This document shows, one piece after another, positions 8,823 through 16,886 of a stretch of 64,000 nucleotides of DNA. Position numbers and translations under genes: made by a program. Source of the DNA: Azophilus sp965247035 (GTDB taxonomy: Bacteria; Pseudomonadota; Gammaproteobacteria; Pseudomonadales; Azotimanducaceae); contig CBDFGJ010000003.1 of NCBI GenBank assembly GCA_965247035.1, positions 124,001-188,000 of the forward strand. Reading direction: 5' to 3'. The notes under the pieces were generated by a model. That model made no database searches, was not told the origin of the DNA, and worked only from the letters and a program-made list of their open reading frames with translations. Within the stretch, counting starts at the first letter, position 1, and every line of letters starts with the position of its first letter.

Positions 8823-9038
8823 TCAATCGTCATCGCTCTCGTCGGTATCGTCATCGCTCTCGTCGGCTACGGCGGCACCGCTGACCGCGCCGATGACAGT
8901 CCCCGCTACTGTGCCAACCACCGGTATGGCGGAGCCGAGGGCCGCTCCGGCCGCGGCACCTCTGCGCCCACCCTTGGTAGTGACAGCGGCAGCCACGGCT
9001 GCGATGGCGACTCCTGCTAGAATCAACGGTAACGGCAT
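8823..9038 (-). CDS. Small glycine-zipper membrane protein with acidic tail
   Basis: 71 aa: MPLPLILAGVAIAAVAAAVT membrane segment, a basic bridge KGGRRG, a second Gly/Ala-rich hydrophobic segment (GAALGSAIPVVGTVAGTVIG) and a tail made of two DESDDD units. The N-terminus matches the 334-aa protein encoded downstream. The size and layout resemble small pore-forming or glycine-zipper peptides, but no function is shown. It starts 3 bp after the 130-aa TerB-like gene. Confidence 0.6.
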   Translation of the reverse strand: MPLPLILAGVAIAAVAAAVTTKGGRRGAAAGAALGSAIPVVGTVAGTVIGAVSGAAVADESDDDTDESDDD

Positions 9039-9041
9039 CTT

Positions 9042-9434
9042 TCAGTCCTCCATCAACTGTTGCGCTTTTTTCACCAGAGCAAGCTCGTCTTTGACCCACG
9101 TCTCAATCGCATTGATCGTGCCGTCGTCGTGGAAGGAGAACGCTTCGGCTATCCGCTCGATCAACTCGGATTGCCGAGGGTCAAAATCCTCGTTGGCATA
9201 GCCCATCCCAACCAGTTCCAGCATAAAGGAAACGCGGCTTAATCGATCCTCGAACAAGCCGGGGAGCTGCTCTATCGGAACGTCCTCCGCCTTAACCCCC
9301 TCTTCAGTCTGGCTGCGGAGTGCGTCCATCCCCAGCAACTCATCGGCATCGATCCTGCTGTCCACGCGCATCACTTCGTCAGCGTAATGCAGCAGGACGC
9401 CCTGTTGCCGTTCGGTCAAGTTCTGAACAAACAT
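9042..9434 (-). CDS. TerB-like helical protein
   Basis: 130-aa acidic all-helical protein. LLHYADEVMRVDSRIDADEL followed by FMLELVGMGYANEDFDPRQS resembles the paired metal-binding helical motifs of TerB/DUF533-type domains, which in other systems sit next to membrane or phage-defence proteins. The family assignment is by pattern and is tentative. It is the second gene of the island operon, 2 bp after the cysteine-cluster gene and 3 bp before the 71-aa membrane gene. Confidence 0.65.
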   Translation of the reverse strand: MFVQNLTERQQGVLLHYADEVMRVDSRIDADELLGMDALRSQTEEGVKAEDVPIEQLPGLFEDRLSRVSFMLELVGMGYANEDFDPRQSELIERIAEAFSFHDDGTINAIETWVKDELALVKKAQQLMED

Positions 9435-9436
9435 GA

Positions 9437-9712
9437 TTATTCTCCTTGGTTGTCAATTCGGGTGCGCAGCTCGCTGCAGGCCTGCAGATTCAACGCGACA
9501 TACTCCGGCCAAGTCAGGTGGGCCGAGAAATGTTTGTACATGTCGGAAACCCGGCAGATCGATGGCCGGTCGTCGTAAATCCGGCACAGGTTCGATTCAT
9601 CATCCAAGTGCCGGCACACGCCATCGCCCCGGTCGAAGTCAGCATAGAGCGCCGAACCGCCCAAGCTCCGGCAACACGCACCGCATGCGGTGCAGGGGAA
9701 CACAAGCTCCAT
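9437..9712 (-). CDS. YkgJ-family cysteine-cluster protein
   Basis: 91 aa from the chosen start. FPCTACGACCR at the N-terminus plus later cysteines (VCRHLDDESNLCRIYDDRPS, ICR) is the YkgJ/UPF0153 pattern, thought to bind zinc or an iron-sulfur cluster. The frame is open to 9763, but the ATG at 9712 has an AGAGGA ribosome site 9 bp upstream and gives the usual YkgJ N-terminus (MELVFPCTACG). It is the first gene of the operon that runs through the TerB, glycine-zipper and GIY-YIG genes with gaps of 2-4 bp. Confidence 0.78.
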   Translation of the reverse strand: MELVFPCTACGACCRSLGGSALYADFDRGDGVCRHLDDESNLCRIYDDRPSICRVSDMYKHFSAHLTWPEYVALNLQACSELRTRIDNQGE

Positions 9713-9877
9713 GGGCCAAGGTCCTCTTCGATAAGGAATTTCCAACGGGCACGATACCATCAAGAAGATGCCGCGTTCGGCAATTTATAGTTATGCAGCG
9801 GAAGCCGCAATGGTTCCTGACCTGGACCTCATTGAACAAATTGCAATTCGCAAGCACTGGGCAGACGATCAAGGGCA

Positions 9878-9899
9878 AGGAATCTCAGCGAGCGGCGGC
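9878..9899. repeat. Right 22-bp direct repeat at the waaA 3' end
   Basis: Identical to 5949-5970. It contains the waaA stop codon and its last four codons. Together the two copies bracket 3.9 kb containing exactly one operon that is absent from the usual tolC/waaA neighbourhood. Confidence 0.85.
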
Positions 9900-11162
9900 C
9901 TTGATTTCGCGCCGCAGTATGTCCAGCAGGCGATCTTGCGCACCGCTGTTGTCCCGCACAACCTCTAGGCCGCGCTGGCCCGCCGCCTGACGGGCCGTTT
10001 CGTTCTCGAAATTGTTCACAACGGCGTCCGCGAGGCTGGGCGCATCCGTTACGGCTGTGAGGCAATTGGCCTTGGCAAAGGCCGCCGCCACTTCCTCAAA
10101 GTTGAACCTCTCCGGGCCCATCGCCAAGGGCAGGCCGCAGATGGCTGCTTCAATGGGGTTGTGACCGCCCTTGGGGACTAGGCTGCCGCCGATGAACGCC
10201 ACCTCAGACAGGCCGTAAAGGGTTTGCAGCAGGCCAAAGCCGTCGCAGACCAAGACCTCCGGCGGCGGCGCCACCCCATCGCTCAAGCGGGCGACAGACA
10301 GACCCCGGCGTACTGCCAACTGCACCAGCTCCGGGCTGCGAGCCGGATGCCGCGGAACCAACAGCAAGCTGGCGTTAGGGATGCGCCCACGCACCGCCCG
10401 ATGGGCATCGAGAACAATGTCGTCCTCGCCGGGATGGGTGCTAGCGGCAATCCAGACTCGCCGACCTTGCAGTTGCAATTCGGTGCGCCATTGCACCACG
10501 GCTTCTGCATGGTCCGACGGCAGGGAGATGTCGAACTTGACGCTGCCCAAGGTACACAGCTTGGATGGGGCCGCTCCCAACGCCACAAATCGCTGCATAT
10601 GCTGCGGGTATTGGCAAGCGATGAGCCTAAGTTGCTGCAATAGCGTTTTGGTCAACCCCGGCAGACGACCATAGGCCCGCGCCGAGCGCTCCGAAAGACG
10701 CGCGTTGATGACCAGCACTGGCACGGCGCGTCGGTCAGCTAGATCAATCAAGTTGGGCCAAAGCTCGGTTTCCACCAAGACCAACAGCCTTGGCTGCACG
10801 AGGCGCAGAAATCTTTGCACGGCAAACCTGAAGTCATAGGGTGCGTAGCAGTGCGCCACTTTGCCGCCAAGCCTGGATCGCACTTGTTTGGCGCCAGCCG
10901 GCGTCATGGTGGTGACGAGGAACGGGACGGAGGGGAACTCTTCGGTCAGGGCGCTGATGAGCGGCGCAGCGGCGATGGCCTCGCCAGCGGAGACGGCATG
11001 AAACCAAATGCAGTGGACCGGGGTGGGCGCTGGCGGGTGGCCAAAGCGCTCCTTCCAGCGCTTGCGATAGTCCGGTTCCCGACGCCCTCGCCACCATAAC
11101 CGTAACGGAACGACAGGCAACACCAACCAGAGCAGCAGTTGGTAGGCCAGCCTGCTCCACAT
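9885..11162 (-). CDS. waaA: 3-deoxy-D-manno-octulosonic acid (Kdo) transferase
   Basis: 425 aa, the same length as E. coli WaaA. It transfers Kdo from CMP-Kdo to lipid IVA at the inner membrane. An N-terminal membrane anchor (MWSRLAYQLLLWLVLPVV) is followed by the acceptor domain with the catalytic Glu in HAVSAGEAIAAAPL, VETELWPNLI, and the donor domain (SLVPKGGHNPIEAAICGLP). The frame is open to 11270 but the ATG at 11162 gives the family N-terminus. The gene's last codons form the right direct repeat of the neighbouring island. Confidence 0.94.
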   Translation of the reverse strand: MWSRLAYQLLLWLVLPVVPLRLWWRGRREPDYRKRWKERFGHPPAPTPVHCIWFHAVSAGEAIAAAPLISALTEEFPSVPFLVTTMTPAGAKQVRSRLGGKVAHCYAPYDFRFAVQRFLRLVQPRLLVLVETELWPNLIDLADRRAVPVLVINARLSERSARAYGRLPGLTKTLLQQLRLIACQYPQHMQRFVALGAAPSKLCTLGSVKFDISLPSDHAEAVVQWRTELQLQGRRVWIAASTHPGEDDIVLDAHRAVRGRIPNASLLLVPRHPARSPELVQLAVRRGLSVARLSDGVAPPPEVLVCDGFGLLQTLYGLSEVAFIGGSLVPKGGHNPIEAAICGLPLAMGPERFNFEEVAAAFAKANCLTAVTDAPSLADAVVNNFENETARQAAGQRGLEVVRDNSGAQDRLLDILRREIKAAAR

Positions 11163-11518
11163 TAGGGCGGCGTCAACCTGAACGCAGCGACAGGGCCTAG
11201 GGTTCGCTGCGCCCGGCCAAGTTCTTGAACGGCCATATGATCCCTTCCGCCTAAGACAAACCCCAAGCAAGCTCCCGCAGCGTACCGCACGGAGCTTGGC
11301 CGTGTTTTAGTCCTTGGCAATGGAAGTGTGCCATTGCCGGCCGGCCACGCCTTGCCACAGACCCCGTGCGGCGCACTGAAATGCAAAAATCTTGCGGGAC
11401 AGGACACTCGCTGTTTATGCCGGACCACTCAGGACGCTGAGCATGTTGTGCAAAGGCAGCGGCGAATGCAATTGCTTGCGAGCAGGGCTCGGTTTTCCCT
11501 GCAATCAGGGGGTATCCA
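11163..11518. other. Intergenic stretch without a supported gene
   Basis: About 350 bp upstream of waaA. ORFs present on both strands have no recognisable protein pattern. No clear promoter or terminator was found. Confidence 0.5.
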
Positions 11519-11762
11519 GTGTCAATACAAGACTGTTGCAACATCCCGACTGACCTTCGAGACCACAGCCCTGAACCTGCTGAAAGCGGCCCATCGGATC
11601 GAGGTGATGGCCGCCTAAGGGCGGGATCCTGCCGAATTCGCCCGAAACCGCAGGCTTCGGGGTCACGACAGGCCGGAAGCCCGCTCAAAGCACTAACTGC
11701 TCGCCAAAATCTTGGAAAACAGGCCGGAATAAACAGCTTCAACCCAATTCGCACCGGTCTCA
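11519..11762 (+). mobile_element. Transposase 3'-end remnant, copy A of a dispersed repeat
   Basis: About 245 bp that match 61662-61909 in reverse orientation. On this strand it encodes a fragment ending TALNLLKAAHRIEVMAA followed by a stop at 11616; the other copy keeps the matching end (NRIELMAA). Conservation of the protein end and of 150 bp after the stop suggests the 3' end of an IS. The family was not determined. Confidence 0.55.
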
Positions 11763-11802
11763 ATACAGGGCTCGGAGCACGATGCCGAAATAAATCCCTC
11801 AC

Positions 11803-11951
11803 CTAAGGACCCTCTGAGAAATTCGCAGGTTTTGGCAGTGCAACAAGATCATCCTTTTTCGATGATTTGTAAGTAATTGAAAATATGAGATAAATTATTT
11901 CAGACACGATGCGATGATCAATCCTTGGAATTTAATCAGAGGTTCCCTAAG
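11803..11951 (+). mobile_element. MITE-like element, copy 1
   Basis: 149 bp with imperfect terminal inverted repeats (left CTAAGGACCCTCTGA; right end reads CAGAGGTTCCCTAAG). It shares a body with 39616-39760 and, inverted, with 63003-63150 (GTGCAACAAGA, TTTTTCGATGA, AATTGAAAATA). It has no coding capacity. This is the most diverged of the three full copies. Confidence 0.8.
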
Positions 11952-12064
11952 AGGCCACATGCGGTTTCGAGCCAAGGCGAGACGACCGGTCGCCGGGGAT
12001 GTGGCGAGGGCGGCATTGGGCGCAGGCCGCATCTTTCCTCGACCTGAACCCCGCTGGCACCTGT

Positions 12065-12093
12065 TTTTCATGCCCCTTCTTACGAGCTATAAT
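12065..12093 (+). promoter_or_regulatory. Candidate sigma-70 promoter for the FAD oxidoreductase operon
   Basis: Perfect -10 TATAAT at 12088-12093, 17 bp after TTTTCA at 12065-12070, 63 bp before the first gene start. The -35 is a weak match. Confidence 0.5.
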
Positions 12094-12156
12094 TTCCCCT
12101 TCTAAAACAATAGGTTGAATGAGATCAAGGGGTAGCGTTGGGCAGTTGCCGCAACC

Positions 12157-13332
12157 ATGACGACAACAAGCATTCACATTGACGTCTGCATTATAGGCGG
12201 CGGCATCAGCGGCCTTTGGCTGCTGAACCTCTTGGGCGGGCGCGGCTACAGCGTCGTGCTGCTGGAATCCGGGCGCTTGGGCGAGGGTCAAACCTTAGCG
12301 TCCCAAGGCTTGATTCATGGCGGCTTGAAGTACGCCTTGGGCGGCGCCTTGACGGCGGCCAGCGAAGTCATGGCGGCGATGCCCGGGCGTTGGCGCGCGT
12401 GCCTTGCCGGTTCCGGTGAGATTGACCTGTCGCCCGTGCGACCCTTAAGTGACCACTTTCACTTCTTCGGACAGGGAGGCGCTTGGGGCGCACTCACCGC
12501 GTTCTTCACCAGCAGGCTTCTGCACGGCCGCATTGAGAAACTGGGGCGCGAGGAGTTTCCGCCTTTGCTGAAGCATCAATCCTTCAACGGTCTGGTTTAC
12601 CGTGTTGAAGATTTCGTACTGGACCCGCACCGTCTAATCAAACACTTGGCCAGCCTCAGCAAGCCGCGCATCTATCAGGCGCATCAGCCCATTCGGATGC
12701 AAACCCAACAGCAAGGGGCCAGCATTGAGACAGGCGGCGTCAAAGTCACCTGCAAGCGATTGATTTTGGCGGCCGGCGCTGGCAACGAAGCCTTGCTGAA
12801 GCAATTGCGCATTCCGGTGGCGATGCAGCTTCGGCCTTTGCATCAGGTTGTGGTCAGGCATCCTGGCATCGGACCTTTTTTTGGCCATTGCCTGACTGCA
12901 ATGACCCGCCCCGAACCGCGGCTGACCATCACCAGTCACGCAGATGAAACGGACAGCGGCGATGAACGGCGATGGCTTTGGTCTGTCGGCGGACAACTCG
13001 CCACCGCAGGGGCCAAGCGCAGCCGCACGGACCAACGCCGCCAAGCGAGAAGCGAACTGAGCGCCTGTCTGCCATGGATCGACTGGGACCTGGCGGAAAT
13101 CGATTGCTTCAGTCTTGACCGGGCCGAACCTAGGCAACCACGCCATCAGCGCCCGGATGCGGCGTTCGTTGAAAGCAAGGGAGCTTGCTTGGTTTGCTGG
13201 CCCACCAAGCTCAGCTTGGCACCGGACCTTGGCGACCGCGTTCTTGCCCTGTTGCCACCACCGGAATATGCGCCTTTTTCAGCTCTGGATTTGCCCCCGG
13301 CCGAGGTCGGCGCGCCGCCTTGGGCAAACTGA
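12157..13332 (+). CDS. FAD-dependent oxidoreductase (DAO family)
   Basis: 391 aa. An N-terminal dinucleotide-binding motif (CIIGGGISGLWLL) and the DAO-type ASQGLIHGGLKYALGG stretch identify a flavin oxidoreductase of the glycine/D-amino-acid oxidase superfamily. The substrate is unknown. In Pseudomonas a comparable protein and an aldo/keto reductase lie between waaA and the hldE homologue, as here. The stop overlaps the next start by one base (TGATG), so both are translated together. Conserved position next to LPS genes suggests, but does not show, a link to envelope metabolism. Confidence 0.85.
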   Translation: MTTTSIHIDVCIIGGGISGLWLLNLLGGRGYSVVLLESGRLGEGQTLASQGLIHGGLKYALGGALTAASEVMAAMPGRWRACLAGSGEIDLSPVRPLSDHFHFFGQGGAWGALTAFFTSRLLHGRIEKLGREEFPPLLKHQSFNGLVYRVEDFVLDPHRLIKHLASLSKPRIYQAHQPIRMQTQQQGASIETGGVKVTCKRLILAAGAGNEALLKQLRIPVAMQLRPLHQVVVRHPGIGPFFGHCLTAMTRPEPRLTITSHADETDSGDERRWLWSVGGQLATAGAKRSRTDQRRQARSELSACLPWIDWDLAEIDCFSLDRAEPRQPRHQRPDAAFVESKGACLVCWPTKLSLAPDLGDRVLALLPPPEYAPFSALDLPPAEVGAPPWAN

Positions 13333-14087
13333 TGGAGCGCCGCGTCCTGGGTCGTTCAGGGATTGAAACGTCCCTGCTCGGCCTCGGCACGGTTAAGTTG
13401 GGGCGAAGCTTGGGTCTCAAGTACCCCAAGCCCTTCGAGTTGCCCAGCATGGCCCAAGCCAAGCGCCTGCTTGACGTCACCCAAGCCCTCGGCGTCAATC
13501 TCTTGGACACTGCCCCCGCCTATGGCGACAGCGAGACCCGGCTGGGAACGCTACTGGCCGGACAGAGAAGCCGGTGGGTGCTGTCAACCAAGGTTGGGGA
13601 GGAGTTCGACGGCACCCGCTCCACCTTCGATTTCAGCCCGGAGCACATTCGCCTAAGCGTTCAGCGCTCCCTGACGCGCTTACGCACGGACTACTTGGAC
13701 GTTGTGCTCATCCACTCAAACGGTGAAGACGAGCGCATTCTTGACGAGTTCGGCGCTCTTGACTGCCTGATGGAGTTGAAGGCCCAAGGCTTGATCCGGG
13801 CGGTGGGCCTGTCACACAAATCCGTTGCCGGGGGGAGGGCGGCCTTGGCCGCAGGGGCCGATGTCATCATGGCGACCTTGAACGCCGCCAACACCAGCGA
13901 GGCGGCTTTGATTGGTGAAGCCAATGCCAATGGCTGTGGGGTGTTGATTAAAAAGGCTCTCGAAAGCGGCCGGGCGCCACCCTCGGACTTGAAAGCGGTG
14001 GCCGCGCACGGAGGCGTGACCAGCATCGTCGTCGGCACCCTGAACATCCATCATCTTAATGAAAACGCCCGTGCCCTATGCGTCTGA
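13332..14087 (+). CDS. Aldo/keto reductase
   Basis: 251 aa, NADPH-dependent oxidoreductase family with a TIM-barrel fold. It shows the GLGTVKLGR start, the LLDTAPAYGDSETRLG motif carrying catalytic Asp and Tyr, the Lys strand (WVLSTKVGEEF) and YLDVVLIHSNG with the His. It is shorter than typical family members (about 300 aa), lacking part of the C-terminal cofactor loop region. The ATG at 13332 is inside the upstream stop; longer in-frame starts overlap the FAD gene and are not credible. It converges on hldE with only 3 bp between the two stop codons. Confidence 0.86.
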   Translation: MERRVLGRSGIETSLLGLGTVKLGRSLGLKYPKPFELPSMAQAKRLLDVTQALGVNLLDTAPAYGDSETRLGTLLAGQRSRWVLSTKVGEEFDGTRSTFDFSPEHIRLSVQRSLTRLRTDYLDVVLIHSNGEDERILDEFGALDCLMELKAQGLIRAVGLSHKSVAGGRAALAAGADVIMATLNAANTSEAALIGEANANGCGVLIKKALESGRAPPSDLKAVAAHGGVTSIVVGTLNIHHLNENARALCV

Positions 14088-14090
14088 ATC

Positions 14091-15530
14091 CTAGTGCAAG
14101 CCCAAGGCCTCACCGCCTTGTTCTGGGCGTTGCAGGATGGCCGTGGTGGAGCAATCCTCCACTAACCCCAAGACTTCAACCGCACCGCCGTAGGCAGTGA
14201 CGATATCGGTGCCGACCACCTCCTCGCGCCGATAATCCCCACCCTTGGCCAATACGTCTGGACGAACCAGTTCCAGCAAGCGCTTAGGCGTATCATCGGC
14301 AAAGCTCACCACCCAGTCCACGGCCTTCATCCCCGCCAACACCCGCATCCGCCGAGCCAAGGCGTTCACCGGCCGAGGCGAGCCTTTCAAGCGGGCGACG
14401 GAAGCGTCGTCGTTCACCGCCACAATTAAGTGGTCGCCCAAGCGCCGGGCTTGCTCCAAGTAGGCGACATGGCCGGCGTGCAGGATGTCGAAGCATCCGT
14501 TGGTGAAGACGATCCTGCGGCCCGACTGGCGGGCGCCAGCCACCAACAACAACAATTGGTCCTCAGTTAAGGCGGCGCCATCATCGGCCTCCTTCGCCGC
14601 CGCATAGGAAAGCTCCGGGCCGGTTACCGCAGCAGTGCCGGATTTGGCCACCACCAGGGAGGCGGCCAAGTTGGCCAGCCGGGCGCAGTCCAAGACCGGC
14701 CAGCCAAGGCTGGCGGCGACTGCCAACGCCGCTGCCGCCGTGTCGCCAGCACCGGTTACGTCAAACACTTCAATAGGATGCGCCGGTAGATGTCGGATTT
14801 GATCCGCCACCACCACCGTCATGCCGTCCGCACCAGCAGTCACCACCACAGCACCGATATGTAAGGACTCACAGAACGACTGCGCCGCCGCTCCCAGCGC
14901 ATTGACGTCGGCGCAATCGCCAGCGGCGGCGGTGAATTCGGCTTTGTTGGGCTTTAACAGGTCAGCCCCCGCATAGGCGCTGAATGGCTTGAATTTCGGG
15001 TCAACCACAACCAAGGTGCCAGCCGCCTTGGCGGTTTCGATCAGGCCAGCGGGGTGGGTCACAGCCCCTTTGTCGTAGTCGCCAATCACCAGCGCGGTGG
15101 CGTCGGCCAAGTGCCGCGGCAGCTTCGCCGCCAAGGCCTCGGCGGCGGCAGCGGGCGTTGGGGATTCAAAGTCGCTGCGCAACAACTGCTGCTGGCTGAT
15201 AATGCGCACCTTGACGACGGTGGCCCAATCGTCCACCTCCACCAAGTCGCAACGCACGCCCGCTGCCTCCAGCACCTGTCTTAGCGAGCGGCCCTCCGCA
15301 TCCCGGCCAACGCAGCCGAGTAAGGTGCAGCGCGCCCCCAAACTAACCAAGTTGAGCGCGATATTGCCGGCACCGCCTGGCCGGTCCTCCACCGCCTGCA
15401 CCTCCACAATCGGGACCGGGGCTTCGGGCGATATGCGACGGGCTTCGCCGCGCCAATAACGATCCAGCATCAGGTCGCCAAAGACGACAACATGAACGCC
15501 CTTGAGCGAAGGCAGCTGCAAGGCGGTCAT
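14091..15530 (-). CDS. hldE: Bifunctional heptose kinase / ADP-heptose synthase
   Basis: 479 aa (E. coli HldE 477). The N-terminal ribokinase-fold domain phosphorylates D-glycero-D-manno-heptose-7-P (FGDLMLDRYWRGEARRISPE; catalytic VTGAGDTAAAA). The C-terminal nucleotidyltransferase domain (FTNGCFDILHAGHVAYLEQA, a HIGH-like motif) makes ADP-heptose for the LPS core. I chose the ATG at 15530 (MTALQLPSLKGVHVVVFGD); a GGGAG site is 14 nt upstream and the frame is open to 15587. The ribosome site and start appear duplicated further upstream. Confidence 0.94.
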   Translation of the reverse strand: MTALQLPSLKGVHVVVFGDLMLDRYWRGEARRISPEAPVPIVEVQAVEDRPGGAGNIALNLVSLGARCTLLGCVGRDAEGRSLRQVLEAAGVRCDLVEVDDWATVVKVRIISQQQLLRSDFESPTPAAAAEALAAKLPRHLADATALVIGDYDKGAVTHPAGLIETAKAAGTLVVVDPKFKPFSAYAGADLLKPNKAEFTAAAGDCADVNALGAAAQSFCESLHIGAVVVTAGADGMTVVVADQIRHLPAHPIEVFDVTGAGDTAAAALAVAASLGWPVLDCARLANLAASLVVAKSGTAAVTGPELSYAAAKEADDGAALTEDQLLLLVAGARQSGRRIVFTNGCFDILHAGHVAYLEQARRLGDHLIVAVNDDASVARLKGSPRPVNALARRMRVLAGMKAVDWVVSFADDTPKRLLELVRPDVLAKGGDYRREEVVGTDIVTAYGGAVEVLGLVEDCSTTAILQRPEQGGEALGLH

Positions 15531-15632
15531 ATAGTTGCTGAAGCTCCCTTCAATTCCATTGAGACCGTGCCGCACGAAGTGGCCCACATCATAGGCTCAT
15601 CTGATTGCCGAACTCCCTTCAACCCCATCAAC
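15528..15632. repeat. Imperfect duplication of the hldE ribosome site and start region
   Basis: 15528-15562 and 15598-15632 both read, on the minus strand, a GGnnTTGAAGGGAG-like ribosome site followed by an ATG after a similar spacing. About two thirds of positions match. The distal copy overlaps the stop of the TRAP receptor gene, the same arrangement as at the cpdA/parE junction. The divergence makes this less certain than the parE case. Confidence 0.4.
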
Positions 15633-16812
15633 GCACCTGCAGGTAGGCTTGCTCCGTTAGCGCGGTGTAACGTCGAGCACGATCCAAAAACGTTGTGTAG
15701 GAGCGATAGATGCGCTGCGAAAGCTCATCCTCCCCGGCGGTGGCGGCCACCACTTCCGAGGAAACTTCCCGCAACCGCTGCAGCACCTCCGCCGGCAGCC
15801 GTCGCACAATCACCTGATGCTCCTGCACCAAGATTTCCAGAGCGACTTGGCTGCGGGCGGTGTATTCAGCCAAGGTGTCGTCGTTGATCGCTTGGGCGGC
15901 GGTGTCAATCATAGCTTGCAGATCGACCGGCAGCGCCTCGTAAGCCTGCTTGTTGACGATGAGTTCAAGCGTGGGACCGGGTTCGTGCCAACCGGGATAG
16001 TAGTAGTATCGTCCAGCGTCGTAGAGGCCCAAGGCGAGATCGTTGTATGGCCCGATCCATTCCGTCGCATCAATCACGCCCGTTTGCAGAGCGATGAACA
16101 CCTCATTGGCCGGCAGGGTGACCGGCACCCCCCCAACCCGCTCAAACACTTCCCCGCCAAGGCCGGGAATGCGCATCTTTAGGCCCTTGAAGTCATCCAA
16201 GGTGTTGATTTCCTTGTTGAACCAGCCGGCCATCTGCACGCCCGTATTGCCGGCGGCAAAGGGCACTAGGGAAAAGGGCGCATAAAGCTCGCGCCAAAGC
16301 TCCAAGCCGCCGCCATAGCGCAGCCAAGCATTCATCTCCTGAGCCGTCATGCCGAATGGCACCGTGGTGAACAAAGCAGCGGCCGGAGCTTTGCCGCGCC
16401 AATAGTAGGAGGCACCGTGGCCCATTGCGGCGGAGCCAGCGGAAACCGCGTCAAAGACCTCAAAGGCGCCGACCAATTCACCAGCGCCGTAGACCTTGAT
16501 GTCCAACCGCCCAGCGCTCATCACCCGCAGCCGTTCGGCTAGGTTCTCCGCCGCGAGGCCTGCGCCCGGCAGGTTTTTCGGCCAAGTGGTGATCAGCTTC
16601 CAGTGCCAGACCTGCGCTGCAGGGGAGACGCCCGCGGCACCATCCTGCGGCGCCGCGGAACCCGGCCCATTGCCGCAGCCCCAAGACCCAACCAGCATGG
16701 CGGTTGCCAGCAGGATGAAGCGGAAGCCAGCATCGGCCTTCGGCTCAATAGGCTGCCGCCCTTGATAGAAAAATTTGTAACCGATTGATCTAAGTTGCAT
16801 ATTTAATTTCAA
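15628..16812 (-). CDS. TRAP transporter periplasmic substrate-binding protein (DctP family)
   Basis: 394 aa. The N-terminal hydrophobic segment FILLATAMLVGSWGCGNG looks like a signal peptide with a poor lipobox before Cys46, so it may be a lipoprotein. The mature part has the DctP pattern (WKLITTWPKNLPGAG, FKGLKMRIPGLGGEVFERVG, VIDATEWIGPYNDLALGL), typical of receptors for 2-oxo acids and other carboxylates. No membrane subunits (DctQ/DctM) lie nearby, so it must work with components encoded elsewhere. It is transcribed toward hldE. Confidence 0.88.
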   Translation of the reverse strand: MKLNMQLRSIGYKFFYQGRQPIEPKADAGFRFILLATAMLVGSWGCGNGPGSAAPQDGAAGVSPAAQVWHWKLITTWPKNLPGAGLAAENLAERLRVMSAGRLDIKVYGAGELVGAFEVFDAVSAGSAAMGHGASYYWRGKAPAAALFTTVPFGMTAQEMNAWLRYGGGLELWRELYAPFSLVPFAAGNTGVQMAGWFNKEINTLDDFKGLKMRIPGLGGEVFERVGGVPVTLPANEVFIALQTGVIDATEWIGPYNDLALGLYDAGRYYYYPGWHEPGPTLELIVNKQAYEALPVDLQAMIDTAAQAINDDTLAEYTARSQVALEILVQEHQVIVRRLPAEVLQRLREVSSEVVAATAGEDELSQRIYRSYTTFLDRARRYTALTEQAYLQVR

Positions 16813-16886
16813 CCCTTGCAGTTTCCAAGCCGAGCAACCAATCCATTCCGGTCCGGTGCCAATGGTGCGACACCGCTGCCCCTGCG

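Larger units (their letters stand above)
8467..9254. repeat. 253-bp direct duplication inside the island operon (8467-8719 and 9002-9254)
   Basis: Two copies with a period of 535 bp and only a few mismatches. Each covers the start of a gene beginning MPLPLIL and the 3' three-quarters of a TerB-like gene. The duplication created the truncated TerB gene at 8507-8740 and gave the two glycine-zipper genes identical N-termini. Near identity implies a recent event or gene conversion. Confidence 0.92.

Noticed and set aside
11251..11802. 183-codon minus-strand ORF between waaA and the FAD gene
   Set aside because: No recognisable family and it runs antisense through the transposase remnant.
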